From NCBI RefSeq assembly GCF_900182615.1, contig NZ_FXTE01000002.1, positions 186,001 to 250,000 on the forward strand: a stretch of 64,000 bases of DNA. The letters are read 5' to 3'. The notes under the pieces were generated by a model that did not search any database, was not told the origin of the DNA, and saw only the letters and a program-made list of their open reading frames with translations. The stretch's first letter is position 1; each line of letters opens with the position of its first letter. This DNA is from Ruegeria faecimaris (GTDB lineage: Bacteria; Pseudomonadota; Alphaproteobacteria; Rhodobacterales; Rhodobacteraceae). Position numbers and translations under genes: made by a program. Of this stretch, positions 55,049 to 62,162 are shown one piece after another.

Positions 55049-57337
55049 ATGAATAAGGCAATCACTGACGGCATCGTATTCATGCCGCCTGTTTTCGCAT
55101 CCGGTCTGAACGTGTGGTCGAGCGGCGATGGTACTCCGGGTTCGCCAACCTATGACGGATCGGGGAACGGCGTATATGTCCCGGCCGATGCGGATTTTGG
55201 CGGATGTCTGGAAATCCTGAAGGTAAACGCAACACAACAGCTGCGCTATATGGGCCAGACACCGCTGCTGCCGGGATGCTACTTGCAGATCAAAGCTCGG
55301 GTAAAAGCGATTAGCGGCCCCTTGCCCGAAGTTCGTATCGCCGCCTGGGCGGGCGGGGCAGGTGATGTTCAGGTGCCGGGCGTGGTCGAACAGGGCCCGG
55401 CAACACAGCTGTCCGGGTACGGCACCGTGCATGAAATCACTGCGATTGTGGGCGCGGGGCAACGGACGGGTGTGGATATGCCTTGGGGTGTTTCCACCCT
55501 GTACGGGCATTTCGGGCTGGATATTGAAGGCACCAACGGCGCTGTGGTCCGGATCGACGATATCGAGATTACGGATGTCACCAATGTGTTCCTGCGCGAC
55601 ATGATCTCTCTGGTCGATATCCGTGATTTCGGGGCGGTCGGTGATGGTGTAGCGGATGACACAGCAGCGTTTGTCGCCGCTGATCAGGCAGCGAATGGAC
55701 GACGTGTCTTTGTCTCGGATGGCACCTACCTGTTGACGGAAAACACGACGATCTCGTCTGAGATTGAATTTGAGGGCATGGTCACAATGCCCGATGACAA
55801 GATGCTCTTGCTGACGAAGAACTTTAACCTGCCGGCCTATATCACGGCCTTCGGCGCCGAGGACCTGGCATTCAAAAAGGCCTTTCAGGCTTTGCTGAAC
55901 AACTCGGATCATGAATCGCTGGATCTGGGCGGGCGCAAGATTTCGGTGAGTGAGCCGATTGACATGGCAGCGGCGGTTCCGAACAAACAAACAGGGTTTT
56001 CGACACGCCGGATCATCCGCAATGGCCAGTTCGATGTTCAAAGCAGTTCGGCCTGGGGCACCGAGACATTCACATCTCTGGCAACCTACAGCCCGTCGGA
56101 CCCAACGCGTTTGACCAATGTTGCGAATGTTGCCAACATTCCTGTCGGCGCGCTGGTGCAGGGCAGCGGCGTTGGCCGCGAGATCTATGTCCGGTCCAAG
56201 GATGAGGGGGCGGGAGAGATCACTTTGAACGCGCCGATCTATAACGCATCCGGGACGCAGACATTTACCTTTTTGTCTTTCAAATATCTGCTTGATTTCA
56301 GCGGTTTCAGCACGTTGCGCAAGTTCGGAATGGAAGAGATCGAGTTTCAATGCAATGGCCGCTGTAGCGCAATCCGCCTTGCGCCGTCAGGCAGCACATT
56401 TGCCATAACGAACTGTTTTATCAGCCGACCTTTGGATCGCGGTATCACCTCGATCGGTACAGGGTGTCAGGGCATGTTGGTCGATAATTGTCAGTTCCTG
56501 TCTTCTGAAGAGTCCTTTGACGTCTCAGATCGCAAGTCGATTGCGTTGAACTCAACGGCCAATGACATCAAGTTGCGCCACAATCGCGCGGTTCGTTTCC
56601 TGCATTTTGCGGTGCTGGCAGGGACCAACAACATGGTCCTAGGCAACCATTTTTTCCAGGGAGACAGCATTACTCAGGGGGTGCGCTCGGCCGGTTTGGT
56701 CATGATCGGAACTTACAACAGCTCGACCATCGCCGAGAACTATGTCGATAACTGTTTTGTCGAATGGACAAATGAGCGGGATTCAGACCCTGTTTACACC
56801 GCTGGCTTCTCATTCAGCGCCATGAGCATTACCGACAATATCTTCTACTCGAACGAGGTCGCGCCCTGGTTCAGCAGCATTGTCATTCGTCCCTATGGCG
56901 CCGGGCATTTCCTGAACGGCGTCGTCGTGACGGGAAACAAATTCCGGTCCATCAACGGAGGGATCGACCGGGCCGAACGCGTGGACACGACATTCGCTGA
57001 TCTGAACAACACAGCCCATTTGAACGTGACGTTTGAAAACAATACGTTCCATGGCGTCACTGCTAAAACCGCAAATCCACTGAGGGTACGGCACGCACAG
57101 AACACAGCTGCAACGGCGTGGACGGTGTCTTCTGAGGACCGGTTGCCCTTTGGTGGCAAGGCGCGCAGTTGTGACTCGGTTACCGTTCTGGGACCTTTGA
57201 AGACAGCGCTTGGGTCAACCAAATATTCGCACCCCTATGTCCTGCTGGAGCACGGGGTGGATGGATCTGATATCCAGTTACGCTGGCCTGAGGGTCTGAA
57301 GGGCGAGGTTTCAGCAATCCTGAGGATGGAGCGCTGA
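55049..57337 (+). CDS. Large right-handed beta-helix protein with pectate-lyase-like domain
   Basis: A 762-residue protein. The first ~185 residues form a beta-rich head (LNVWSSGDGTPGSPTYDGSG, then carbohydrate-binding-like repeats). A pectate-lyase-3/GH28-type N-cap follows (VDIRDFGAVGDGVADDTAAFVAADQAANG) and a long parallel beta-helix to about 700, with a C-terminal barrel-like part. There is no signal peptide, so it is either released by another route or assembled on a particle. This layout is that of phage tailspikes and of gene-transfer-agent head-spike proteins, which bind or cut capsule; that link is a guess. ATG 55049 has GGGAAAGGG upstream, better than one 81 bases earlier. Confidence 0.8.
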   Translation: MNKAITDGIVFMPPVFASGLNVWSSGDGTPGSPTYDGSGNGVYVPADADFGGCLEILKVNATQQLRYMGQTPLLPGCYLQIKARVKAISGPLPEVRIAAWAGGAGDVQVPGVVEQGPATQLSGYGTVHEITAIVGAGQRTGVDMPWGVSTLYGHFGLDIEGTNGAVVRIDDIEITDVTNVFLRDMISLVDIRDFGAVGDGVADDTAAFVAADQAANGRRVFVSDGTYLLTENTTISSEIEFEGMVTMPDDKMLLLTKNFNLPAYITAFGAEDLAFKKAFQALLNNSDHESLDLGGRKISVSEPIDMAAAVPNKQTGFSTRRIIRNGQFDVQSSSAWGTETFTSLATYSPSDPTRLTNVANVANIPVGALVQGSGVGREIYVRSKDEGAGEITLNAPIYNASGTQTFTFLSFKYLLDFSGFSTLRKFGMEEIEFQCNGRCSAIRLAPSGSTFAITNCFISRPLDRGITSIGTGCQGMLVDNCQFLSSEESFDVSDRKSIALNSTANDIKLRHNRAVRFLHFAVLAGTNNMVLGNHFFQGDSITQGVRSAGLVMIGTYNSSTIAENYVDNCFVEWTNERDSDPVYTAGFSFSAMSITDNIFYSNEVAPWFSSIVIRPYGAGHFLNGVVVTGNKFRSINGGIDRAERVDTTFADLNNTAHLNVTFENNTFHGVTAKTANPLRVRHAQNTAATAWTVSSEDRLPFGGKARSCDSVTVLGPLKTALGSTKYSHPYVLLEHGVDGSDIQLRWPEGLKGEVSAILRMER

Positions 57338-57380
57338 CGGTGCGGGCGTCTGCCGGAATTAATGTAGGAACGGATTGGAC

Positions 57381-58043
57381 TTAGAATTCGTTCCACAAAG
57401 CCAGTTTGATGCCCGTGTTTTTGCGGGCATCATTTCTTTCCACCCCCAGAACCCAGGTAGTAGAACTGTCTTTGGTTCGGATCATGACCGAGGGGCGTGC
57501 CTTCCAATATATCGAGTGCCCAGACCTGTAGGCCGTTTCGATTTGGATTAGGGGATTGATCAACCTGTCCGATGAAAGCCCTGTTGTCAGGTCGAGCTTT
57601 CGATAGATGTCATCATGTGTTCGGTTTTCGATGGCGGCATCAATCGCGATCCAACCGCTTCCCAAGGCGCTCTGGAATCCTTTGCCGTAAGACAGCGTCA
57701 CTTTGTACTGTGCCCAGGCCCGTTCATGTTTGTGATATGCACCGGCACCAAATTCAGCAGCGAACCGACCCCATTGGCCCAAATCCGCTACTGGGACACG
57801 GGCAAAGATGAGTGCATGGCCATAGAGGTCTTGGTTTTGTTCGAAATCAAAGCCGACCGTCAGGTTCTGGCTGTATCCCCATTCCGCATAGAGAGAGGTT
57901 TTATAGTCGTACCCATCCTCAGGGAGCCGAAAAGCTGTCAGTGAGGCGGCTGTGAATGCTGCATCCTTTTCTCGCAGCCATGCACCTGACCAGGCAGGAG
58001 AGGCCATCAGCAACAGGTGCAATATCAGGGCAATGCGATACAT
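57381..58043 (-). CDS. Putative outer-membrane beta-barrel protein, family not recognised
   Basis: A 220-residue exported protein with the signal peptide MYRIALILHLLLMASPAWS. The mature part alternates polar and aromatic residues in strands such as YKTSLYAEWGYSQNLTVGFDFEQNQDLYGHALIFARVPV and ends in phenylalanine (ALWNEF), as outer-membrane barrels do. I do not recognise the family; it might be a structural or lipid A-modifying barrel. The ATG 58043 is chosen because it begins the signal peptide; an upstream TTG/ATG would add 44 residues of atypical composition. It stands alone, facing the beta-helix gene. Confidence 0.65.
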   Translation of the reverse strand: MYRIALILHLLLMASPAWSGAWLREKDAAFTAASLTAFRLPEDGYDYKTSLYAEWGYSQNLTVGFDFEQNQDLYGHALIFARVPVADLGQWGRFAAEFGAGAYHKHERAWAQYKVTLSYGKGFQSALGSGWIAIDAAIENRTHDDIYRKLDLTTGLSSDRLINPLIQIETAYRSGHSIYWKARPSVMIRTKDSSTTWVLGVERNDARKNTGIKLALWNEF

Positions 58044-58187
58044 GCTTGCAGCTTCCGTCAGCATGGTTAACGGAGTGTTAGTGTTTTGTTTATTTTTCGA
58101 ATTGAAAAGAGCGCGCCTAGGCCAAAAGGAAACACAAGACCTTTCAGAATCCTGTGTTAGGTTTGAGACAGACAAGGGAGTTTCAAG

Positions 58188-58508
58188 ATGCCAAAGATTT
58201 CCAAAAACGCTACTGTGCAGACCGTAATCACAACATTTGAAATGACGCCTGGCACCTGCCAGGATCTGCTTGAGGCGTTGACGGATGCCTATGCCAGCTT
58301 CATCTCAAAGCAACCTGGATTTGTTGCAGCGGGATTGCACGTGAACGACGCCCAGACCCGGATTGCCAATTATTCGCAATGGGAGCGTCGCGAGGATTTT
58401 CTGGCCATGCTGCGTACGTCAGAAATGCGTGATAGAAACCGTAAAATCAACGAGTTGTGCAAGAGTTTTGAGCCCGTCATGTACGATGTTGCGGAAACCT
58501 TCAACTGA
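58188..58508 (+). CDS. Antibiotic-biosynthesis monooxygenase (ABM) domain protein
   Basis: A 106-residue single-domain protein of the dimeric alpha/beta-barrel superfamily. It reads FEMTPGTCQDLLEALTDAYASFISKQPGFVAAGLHVNDAQTRIANYSQW, which is the helix-strand pattern with the conserved N-x-x-x-W block. Members act on quinones or other small aromatics; the substrate is not known here. AAGGGAG precedes the ATG. It is followed by a universal stress gene 71 bases on that has its own promoter-like elements. Confidence 0.8.
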   Translation: MPKISKNATVQTVITTFEMTPGTCQDLLEALTDAYASFISKQPGFVAAGLHVNDAQTRIANYSQWERREDFLAMLRTSEMRDRNRKINELCKSFEPVMYDVAETFN

Positions 58509-58510
58509 TC

Positions 58511-58524
58511 CTGACCTGGATCAA
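58511..58524 (+). promoter_or_regulatory. Candidate FNR/FnrL-type site ahead of the usp gene
   Basis: CTGACCTGGATCAA is a near-match to the FNR-family box TTGAT-N4-ATCAA: one perfect half, the other degenerate. A TATACT hexamer lies at 58550-58555, placing the box about 44 bases upstream of the likely start site. That is close to the activating position. TGATCC overlaps at 58506-58511, so an ECF-sigma -35 element is an alternative reading. Confidence 0.4.
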
Positions 58525-58579
58525 GGTCACGCGTCTGGTAATCGACCAGTATACTTGAGCAACCAAGGAGGCGCGTGCC

Positions 58580-58987
58580 ATGTATCACAATATTCTTGTA
58601 CCAATATCATTCGACGACGCGCGTGATATGCCGTCCGCATTGAAACTGGCGCAACTGTTGGCGGCACCCGAGTCACAGGTCACGCTGCTGCACGTGGTCG
58701 AACATATACCGGCCTATGCCAGCGCTTATATGCCGGTCGGGTATCTGGAGGATGCGCGCAAGGCCGTTCAGGCCGAGTTGGATGCGCTGGCGGAAAATAT
58801 TTCGGGCGCCCGCGGAGTCGTTGTCGAGGGGCATTCCGGTCGGACGATCCTTGACTGGGCCGACGTGAATAAGCCGGATCTGATCATCATCGCGTCTCAT
58901 CGACCAGGTATGCAGGATTTGCTTTTGGGCTCCACCGCTACCCATGTTGTCCGCCACGCTGCATGCTCAGTGCACGTGGTGCGTTAG
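58580..58987 (+). CDS. Universal stress protein (UspA family)
   Basis: A 135-residue single Usp domain. It starts MYHNILVPISFDDARD, and the ATP-contact region near the end reads SHRPGMQDLLLGSTATHVVRHAACSVHVVR, close to the G-x2-G-x9-G-S/T motif. Family members help cells survive starvation, anoxia or other stress. AGGAGG lies eight bases before the ATG. The upstream gap holds FNR-like and -10-like elements, hinting at oxygen-responsive expression, as seen for usp genes in relatives (inference). Confidence 0.92.
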   Translation: MYHNILVPISFDDARDMPSALKLAQLLAAPESQVTLLHVVEHIPAYASAYMPVGYLEDARKAVQAELDALAENISGARGVVVEGHSGRTILDWADVNKPDLIIIASHRPGMQDLLLGSTATHVVRHAACSVHVVR

Positions 58988-59010
58988 GTCTCTGCCAGAT
59001 CACAAGCGAG

Positions 59011-59041
59011 CGGCCAAGAAATTGGCCGGTCTGTCTTGTTT
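59011..59041 (+). terminator. Putative terminator after the usp gene
   Basis: CGGCCAA (59011-59017) pairs with TTGGCCG (59022-59028) around GAAA, followed by a T-rich but interrupted GTCTGTCTTGTTT. It begins 24 bases after the usp stop. Confidence 0.6.
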
Positions 59042-59145
59042 GCTTGGCCCAGGTTCGTAGAGCGTCCTGCATCGTGACAGAGTTTCACAGATATGTTTGT
59101 CCCTTAGGTATCGGCATCCCACGGATACTGGTGTATTGATCGGGA

Positions 59146-59547
59146 ATGCAGCCAGAAAAGACCACTCCCAAGGCGCTGTTCACGGATCCGAAATCGGCCA
59201 AACGTGTTCAACGCGCCGAAGCTCTGCGCCGGCGCGCATTGTCACCGGTGCGGATTCTCCTGATGGTTCTCATGTTGCCGCTGACGACAGGCATCATTGC
59301 CCTGAGCGTCTGGTTGCGCACTTCCGAATTCGAGCGTGATGAGGCGGTTTTACATCTTGTTGCCCTTGCCGGATGTGGTGCTGCGCTCTCGGTTCTTCCT
59401 GGTCCGTTTCTGGAGGGCGAGCCGGGCTATCACCTGCAAAACGATCCCGATCAGGATGGTGTGGCCTGTGGAGTGATTGCCCCGAATGCAGAACAAAGCG
59501 CTGCCCCTCAAAAACGCGTTGGCAATGCCAAATTCGTGAGGCCCTGA
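59146..59547 (+). CDS. Membrane-anchored protein with an Excalibur-like calcium-binding motif
   Basis: A 133-residue protein. A basic cytoplasmic N-terminus (about 1-32) leads to one membrane helix (VRILLMVLMLPLTTGIIALSVWL, about 34-56). An extracytoplasmic part follows, with GCGAALSVLPGPFLEGEPGYHLQNDPDQDGVACG. The last D-x-D-x-D-G-x-x-C stretch (about 107-114) matches the Excalibur motif, a short calcium-binding segment often attached to nuclease or surface proteins. The usual final C-E is C-G here. No partner gene is obvious and the function is unknown. Start ATG 59146 has only a weak purine-rich site. Confidence 0.75.
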   Translation: MQPEKTTPKALFTDPKSAKRVQRAEALRRRALSPVRILLMVLMLPLTTGIIALSVWLRTSEFERDEAVLHLVALAGCGAALSVLPGPFLEGEPGYHLQNDPDQDGVACGVIAPNAEQSAAPQKRVGNAKFVRP

Positions 59548-59585
59548 CAGGTGGGTAAGGACTTCGGATCAAAGAGGCTGAGCCG

Positions 59586-59939
59586 ATGACGCGAGCAGAG
59601 TTCAACAGTTTCTGCGCGGGCCTGAAGGCCAGCTCTCATGTGGTTCAATGGGGCAATGCAGACGTGTGGAAAGTGGGGGGCAAGGTGTTTGCGATCTGCG
59701 GCTGGAACGACGGTCAGGACGCCTTCACCTTCAAAGCCACTGAACTGGCCTTTGAGGTGCTGAGCGACGAACCCGGAATTCGCCCTGCGCCATATCTGGC
59801 CTCGCGCGGGATGAAATGGCTGCAGGTCTATGAGGACCGCGGGATGAGCGACACGTCGCTGCGCGAGCATATCGTGACGTCCTATGATCTGGTCGTGGCC
59901 AAGCTGACCAAGAAGATGCGGGCGGAACTGGGCGTATAG
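59586..59939 (+). CDS. MmcQ/YjbR family protein
   Basis: A 117-residue protein of the MmcQ/YjbR group, with AEFNSFCAGLKASSHVVQWGNADVWKVGGKVFAICGW, a CyaY-like fold. Later KPGI/EPGIRPAPYLASRGMKWLQVYEDRGMSDTSLREHIVTSYDLVVAKLTKK matches the family's W-x-x-V and helix pattern. Some members are called DNA-binding, but the role is not settled. It starts 38 bases after the Excalibur-type gene, so they may share a transcript. It converges on the HTHP gene. Confidence 0.88.
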   Translation: MTRAEFNSFCAGLKASSHVVQWGNADVWKVGGKVFAICGWNDGQDAFTFKATELAFEVLSDEPGIRPAPYLASRGMKWLQVYEDRGMSDTSLREHIVTSYDLVVAKLTKKMRAELGV

Positions 59940-59982
59940 GAATGGGTCATCCCATCCGCCACCCAGCCCATTTCACCTTTAC

Positions 59983-60207
59983 TCACTTGCGCCAATAGTT
60001 GTTCGCTGCCGCCACAGTCTGGTAATTTGTCGCCACGACATGCGACACCATAGTCAGGCTGTCCGCATCGTTTTCGTAGATCGGCCTCAGGCGCTGACGA
60101 ATCTCGTCATTGGGCTGCGTCTTCTTAACCGCCATCCGTGATAGTTTGATTGCCAGGTCAAATCCCTCCTCGGGTGTCTCGGTGATGAGCGTTGGTAGCC
60201 AGGACAT
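59983..60207 (-). CDS. Hexameric tyrosine-coordinated heme protein (HTHP)
   Basis: A 74-residue protein: SWLPTLITETPEEGFDLAIK, then RMAVKKTQPNDEIRQRLRPIYENDADSLT and a C-terminal VVATNYQTVAAANNYW. It closely resembles the small HTHP first described from Silicibacter pomeroyi, which forms a hexamer binding one heme per subunit through a tyrosine and shows peroxidase and catalase activity. Tyr44 in IYENDA is the likely heme ligand here (inference). TAGGAGG lies before the ATG. It is divergent from an OhrR-type regulator across three palindromic operator-like sites, so peroxide-inducible expression is expected. No signal peptide is present, so it should be cytoplasmic. Confidence 0.9.
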   Translation of the reverse strand: MSWLPTLITETPEEGFDLAIKLSRMAVKKTQPNDEIRQRLRPIYENDADSLTMVSHVVATNYQTVAAANNYWRK

Positions 60208-60218
60208 GTGTTGCCTCC

Positions 60219-60299
60219 TATATCGTACACAATAATATCGAGCACGATGTAAACAACCTTGTGGGGGTGGGTCAATGAATTATATCGTGCACGATATAA
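60219..60299. promoter_or_regulatory. Operator cluster between HTHP and ohrR: one perfect 20-bp palindrome and two related sites
   Basis: TTATATCGTGCACGATATAA at 60280-60299 is a perfect 20-bp palindrome, 18 bases before the regulator's GTG start. Two imperfect copies follow toward HTHP: TATCGAGCACGATGTA (60236-60251) and TATATCGTACACAATAA (60219-60235). The last lies just ahead of the HTHP ribosome site. This is the expected layout for a MarR/OhrR-type repressor controlling itself and the divergent gene. Confidence 0.8.
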
Positions 60300-60317
60300 G
60301 CGAGCGAAGGTGCTGCC

Positions 60318-60764
60318 GTGACAGATTCTCCGACCCAACCGAAGACCGACGAGATGTTTTGCCATGCGGTCTATACGTCATGGCATGTGATCAACCGCGC
60401 TTATAAGAGACACCTCGGCCCGCTAGGGCTGACCTATCCGCAATACATCACCCTGACTCTGCTGTGGCAGAGAGACCGGCGAAATGTCAGTGAGTTGGCC
60501 AACGCGTTGTCGATGGAAACCAGCACGCTGACCCCGCTGCTGAAACGCCTTGAGGCCGACGGGCTTGTCGACCGAACCCGTAGCAAAGAGGACGAACGCC
60601 AGGTTGTTGTTTCTCTGACAGGGGCGGGATCGGCATTACGGTCTGTGGCGCATGAGATCACCGCCTGCATGATCGCCGATACCGGGCTGGACGAACCTGA
60701 CTTAGACCGCCTTTTGAATACGCTGGAGAAGCTGAAAGCCGGCATGTCACAGGCCGGCAGTTAG
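60318..60764 (+). CDS. ohrR: MarR-family peroxide sensor, OhrR-like
   Basis: A 148-residue winged-helix regulator. Cys15, Tyr19, Tyr29 and Tyr40 fall at exactly the positions of the reactive cysteine and its contacting tyrosines in Bacillus subtilis OhrR (DEMFCHAVYTSW, then RAYKRHLGPLGLTYPQY). The DNA-reading part is ANALSMETSTLTPLLKRLEADGLVDRTRSKEDERQ. A second Cys at 117 may allow a two-cysteine mechanism, as in Xanthomonas OhrR. It is therefore expected to release DNA on oxidation by organic hydroperoxides. The start is GTG at 60318 with GAAGG upstream. The usual target ohr is not adjacent; HTHP takes its place. Confidence 0.88.
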   Translation: MTDSPTQPKTDEMFCHAVYTSWHVINRAYKRHLGPLGLTYPQYITLTLLWQRDRRNVSELANALSMETSTLTPLLKRLEADGLVDRTRSKEDERQVVVSLTGAGSALRSVAHEITACMIADTGLDEPDLDRLLNTLEKLKAGMSQAGS

Positions 60765-60890
60765 CACAGGCCGCAGACACGGTGAACAGCGCTTTGGTAG
60801 TTCAGGATCGGTCTGGCTGCGGCTGTGGAATCACAATATGTGATTCAGATGTCGAGCCTTCCGCGCTGGGCAGCAACTCTGGCGTGTCAG
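60765..60890. pseudogene. Decayed gene fragment with its promoter/operator (copy 1)
   Basis: The minus-strand reading near 60770-60815 gives YQSAVHRVCGLC then a stop, matching YQSAIHRVRG of copy 2 (61398-61470). The flanking GAATCACA-ATA-TGTGATTC (60828-60846) is an operator-like palindrome also shared with copy 2. About 125 bases are recognisably related, with GGTGAAxxGCGCTTTGGTA as the best match. The parent gene is not identified. Confidence 0.5.
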
Positions 60891-60985
60891 TGGCCCAAAT
60901 ACAGTGAGGCGTATGGTTGAAAATGGCCGCAAATCACGCGTATCAATGTGAGATTTCGGGCTGCCGTGCTAGGTTGCGTGCGGCG
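60828..60985. promoter_or_regulatory. Operator-like inverted repeats upstream of the second ABM-type gene
   Basis: The 60765-61038 gap contains GAATCACA-ATA-TGTGATTC (60828-60846) and a looser AATCAC...GTGAGATT element near 60935-60957, followed by GTGCTAGGTTG. The latter resembles GCGCTAGGCTG in copy 2 (61519-61529). They probably regulate the gene at 61039. Beyond these and the decayed fragment nothing else is seen in the gap. Confidence 0.45.
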
Positions 60986-61038
60986 GGGTCGTTCCGACCG
61001 CGTCACATGGCGATATCGCCGGACGAGGGAGGAAGATC

Positions 61039-61329
61039 ATGTTTGCACGTATTACTCAATTCAAGATGAAGCCCGGCACGCGCGAGGCGGCGACGGCGAA
61101 AATGAACGCATTGAAATCAGAAATCATGGGCATGCCCGGCATGCACAGCTTTACCAATGTGATGAACGAGGACGGGTCGGGCTATGTGATCTCGGTCGTT
61201 GAAAGCGAGGCGACCTCGAACGCAAACGCACCCAAAGTGGCCGAGCTATGGGGCCATTTCGCCGAGTTCATGGAAAGCCCGCCAACGCCGGTTGGGTATG
61301 ATGTGATTGCCCATTGGGATAAGGGGTAA
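61039..61329 (+). CDS. Small ABM/dimeric alpha-beta-barrel-like protein
   Basis: A 96-residue protein starting MFARITQFKMKPGTREAATAKMNALKSEIM, with GMHSFTNVMNEDGSGYVISVVES. This is the strand-helix order of small ABM-like or Dabb-type barrels. It is not closely similar to the ABM protein at 58188. No catalytic residue is evident, and a stress-related ligand-binding or monooxygenase role is a guess. GGGAGGAAG precedes the ATG and an intrinsic terminator follows, so it is a single-gene transcript. Confidence 0.75.
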   Translation: MFARITQFKMKPGTREAATAKMNALKSEIMGMPGMHSFTNVMNEDGSGYVISVVESEATSNANAPKVAELWGHFAEFMESPPTPVGYDVIAHWDKG

Positions 61330-61335
61330 GGTATC

Positions 61336-61361
61336 GGGCGGGATATTCCCGCCCTTTTTTT
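61336..61361 (+). terminator. Intrinsic terminator
   Basis: GGGCGGG (61336-61342), a five-base loop and CCCGCCC (61348-61354) are followed by seven T. It begins six bases after the stop of the preceding gene. A textbook rho-independent terminator. Confidence 0.92.
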
Positions 61362-61470
61362 GCAAAAGAACCTGTGCCAGATCCTCGGCCAGCACCACAC
61401 GGGTGCCGCGCACCCGGTGAATGGCGCTTTGGTACTCATGGGTACTGGGCAGGGTGTGGGAGGTTGTCAT
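61362..61470 (-). pseudogene. Truncated gene remnant (copy 2), N-terminal fragment only
   Basis: The minus-strand reading from ATG 61470 gives MTTSHTLPSTHEYQSAIHRV then RGTRVVLAEDLAQVLLQ, and then runs straight into the terminator of the neighbouring gene. So only about 36 codons of a real-looking gene remain. The RG-x-R-V-x-L-x-x-D-L-A stretch vaguely recalls ORF6N phage-type domains, which is weak. An operator-like ATCAC-AATTC-GTGAT (61485-61499) lies just upstream. A diverged second copy of fragment and operator lies at 60765-60890. Confidence 0.5.
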
Positions 61471-61784
61471 GGCAACAGGTTGGGATCACAATTCGTGATT
61501 TCAAACGTGGAGGAGAGGGCGCTAGGCTGTAAGTTTGAAGTGCGGGTACCTTGAATTGCGAACGTGTTGGGTAGTGCTTTCACCCATATTTGGTTGGCAA
61601 TCCGAAAAAATGGGAGCGAGCAATAGACGAAATTCGCAGTGCTCGACTGATAGACTAGAGAGCGGGTGCGTAAGACTCCAATAGATTGATATCTACAGAT
61701 CGCTTGCACAGGTAAAGTAGTATCCGCATAGTTCATACGCGCAGCTTGGAATCAGTATACGTGGAACTTCAAAGGAAGCATCTG
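61471..61784. other. AT-richer non-coding stretch
   Basis: The first part holds the copy-2 operator ATCAC-AATTC-GTGAT and GCGCTAGGCTG. From about 61550 onward the base composition becomes clearly AT-richer and I see no convincing gene, RNA or repeat. An 89-codon minus-strand ORF here lacks a good start site or family features. Probably the remains of transferred DNA. Confidence 0.45.
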
Positions 61785-62012
61785 ATGATTGGGCTGATAA
61801 CCCTGATTAAAGAATTCTGTGTCTTTAACTCTGGCGCTCTAAAAGTGCTGGTTTGCTTGAGCCCAGGTGTCGTTTGGAAATTTGTGTACCCTGAAATCTA
61901 TTATTCGTCTGGGTGGTCAGGATATGCCGACTTTAGCATTTTGATTCTAATGCCGTTGATGGTAATTTTCATGATTTGGGAATTTATCAAGCACAAGCGC
62001 CAACCTGCATAA
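61785..62012 (+). CDS. Small membrane protein, family not recognised
   Basis: A 75-residue protein from ATG 61785 (MIGLITLIKEFCVFNSGALK), with AGGA eight bases upstream. It has two hydrophobic segments, LKVLVCLSPGVVWKFV and FSILILMPLMVIFMIWEFI, the second followed by a basic tail KHKRQPA. So it is probably a two-pass membrane protein with the C-terminus inside. A TTG at 61746 would add 13 residues. Codon use is AT-rich, unlike uvrB and other neighbours, pointing to transfer. I do not know its function; small membrane proteins of this shape include toxins and immunity proteins. Confidence 0.5.
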   Translation: MIGLITLIKEFCVFNSGALKVLVCLSPGVVWKFVYPEIYYSSGWSGYADFSILILMPLMVIFMIWEFIKHKRQPA

Positions 62013-62162
62013 ATTGGTGCAAGAACCAAGTAACTTGGTCGTGCGCGAAGGGAACGTGCGTCGGTAGTTTCAGAAAAGTTAACTTTTGCGAGACTGAAGC
62101 AATGAGAGTGAATAGGTACGCGGGCGCGATATGGAAGGTTCGCAAATAGATATCTTCTCAGC
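62013..62162. other. Spacer between the small membrane gene and uvrB
   Basis: These 150 bases are AT-richer than uvrB and show no convincing coding sequence. No stem with a T-run is evident for either convergent gene. Confidence 0.5.

Noticed and set aside
54767..56350. Long minus-strand frame opposite the DUF4864 and beta-helix genes
   Set aside because: Composition-driven antisense frame, Arg/His/Gln-rich, no domain; the plus-strand genes have strong ribosome sites.
58067..58081. CtrA-like TTAA-N7-TTAG upstream of the barrel-type gene at 57381
   Set aside because: One mismatch from consensus; a few such matches are expected by chance in 64 kb, and nothing else links this gene to CtrA.
61467..61736. 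89-codon minus-strand ORF in the AT-rich patch
   Set aside because: No good ribosome site or domain, and it runs through the operator-like palindrome of the decayed copy-2 unit.
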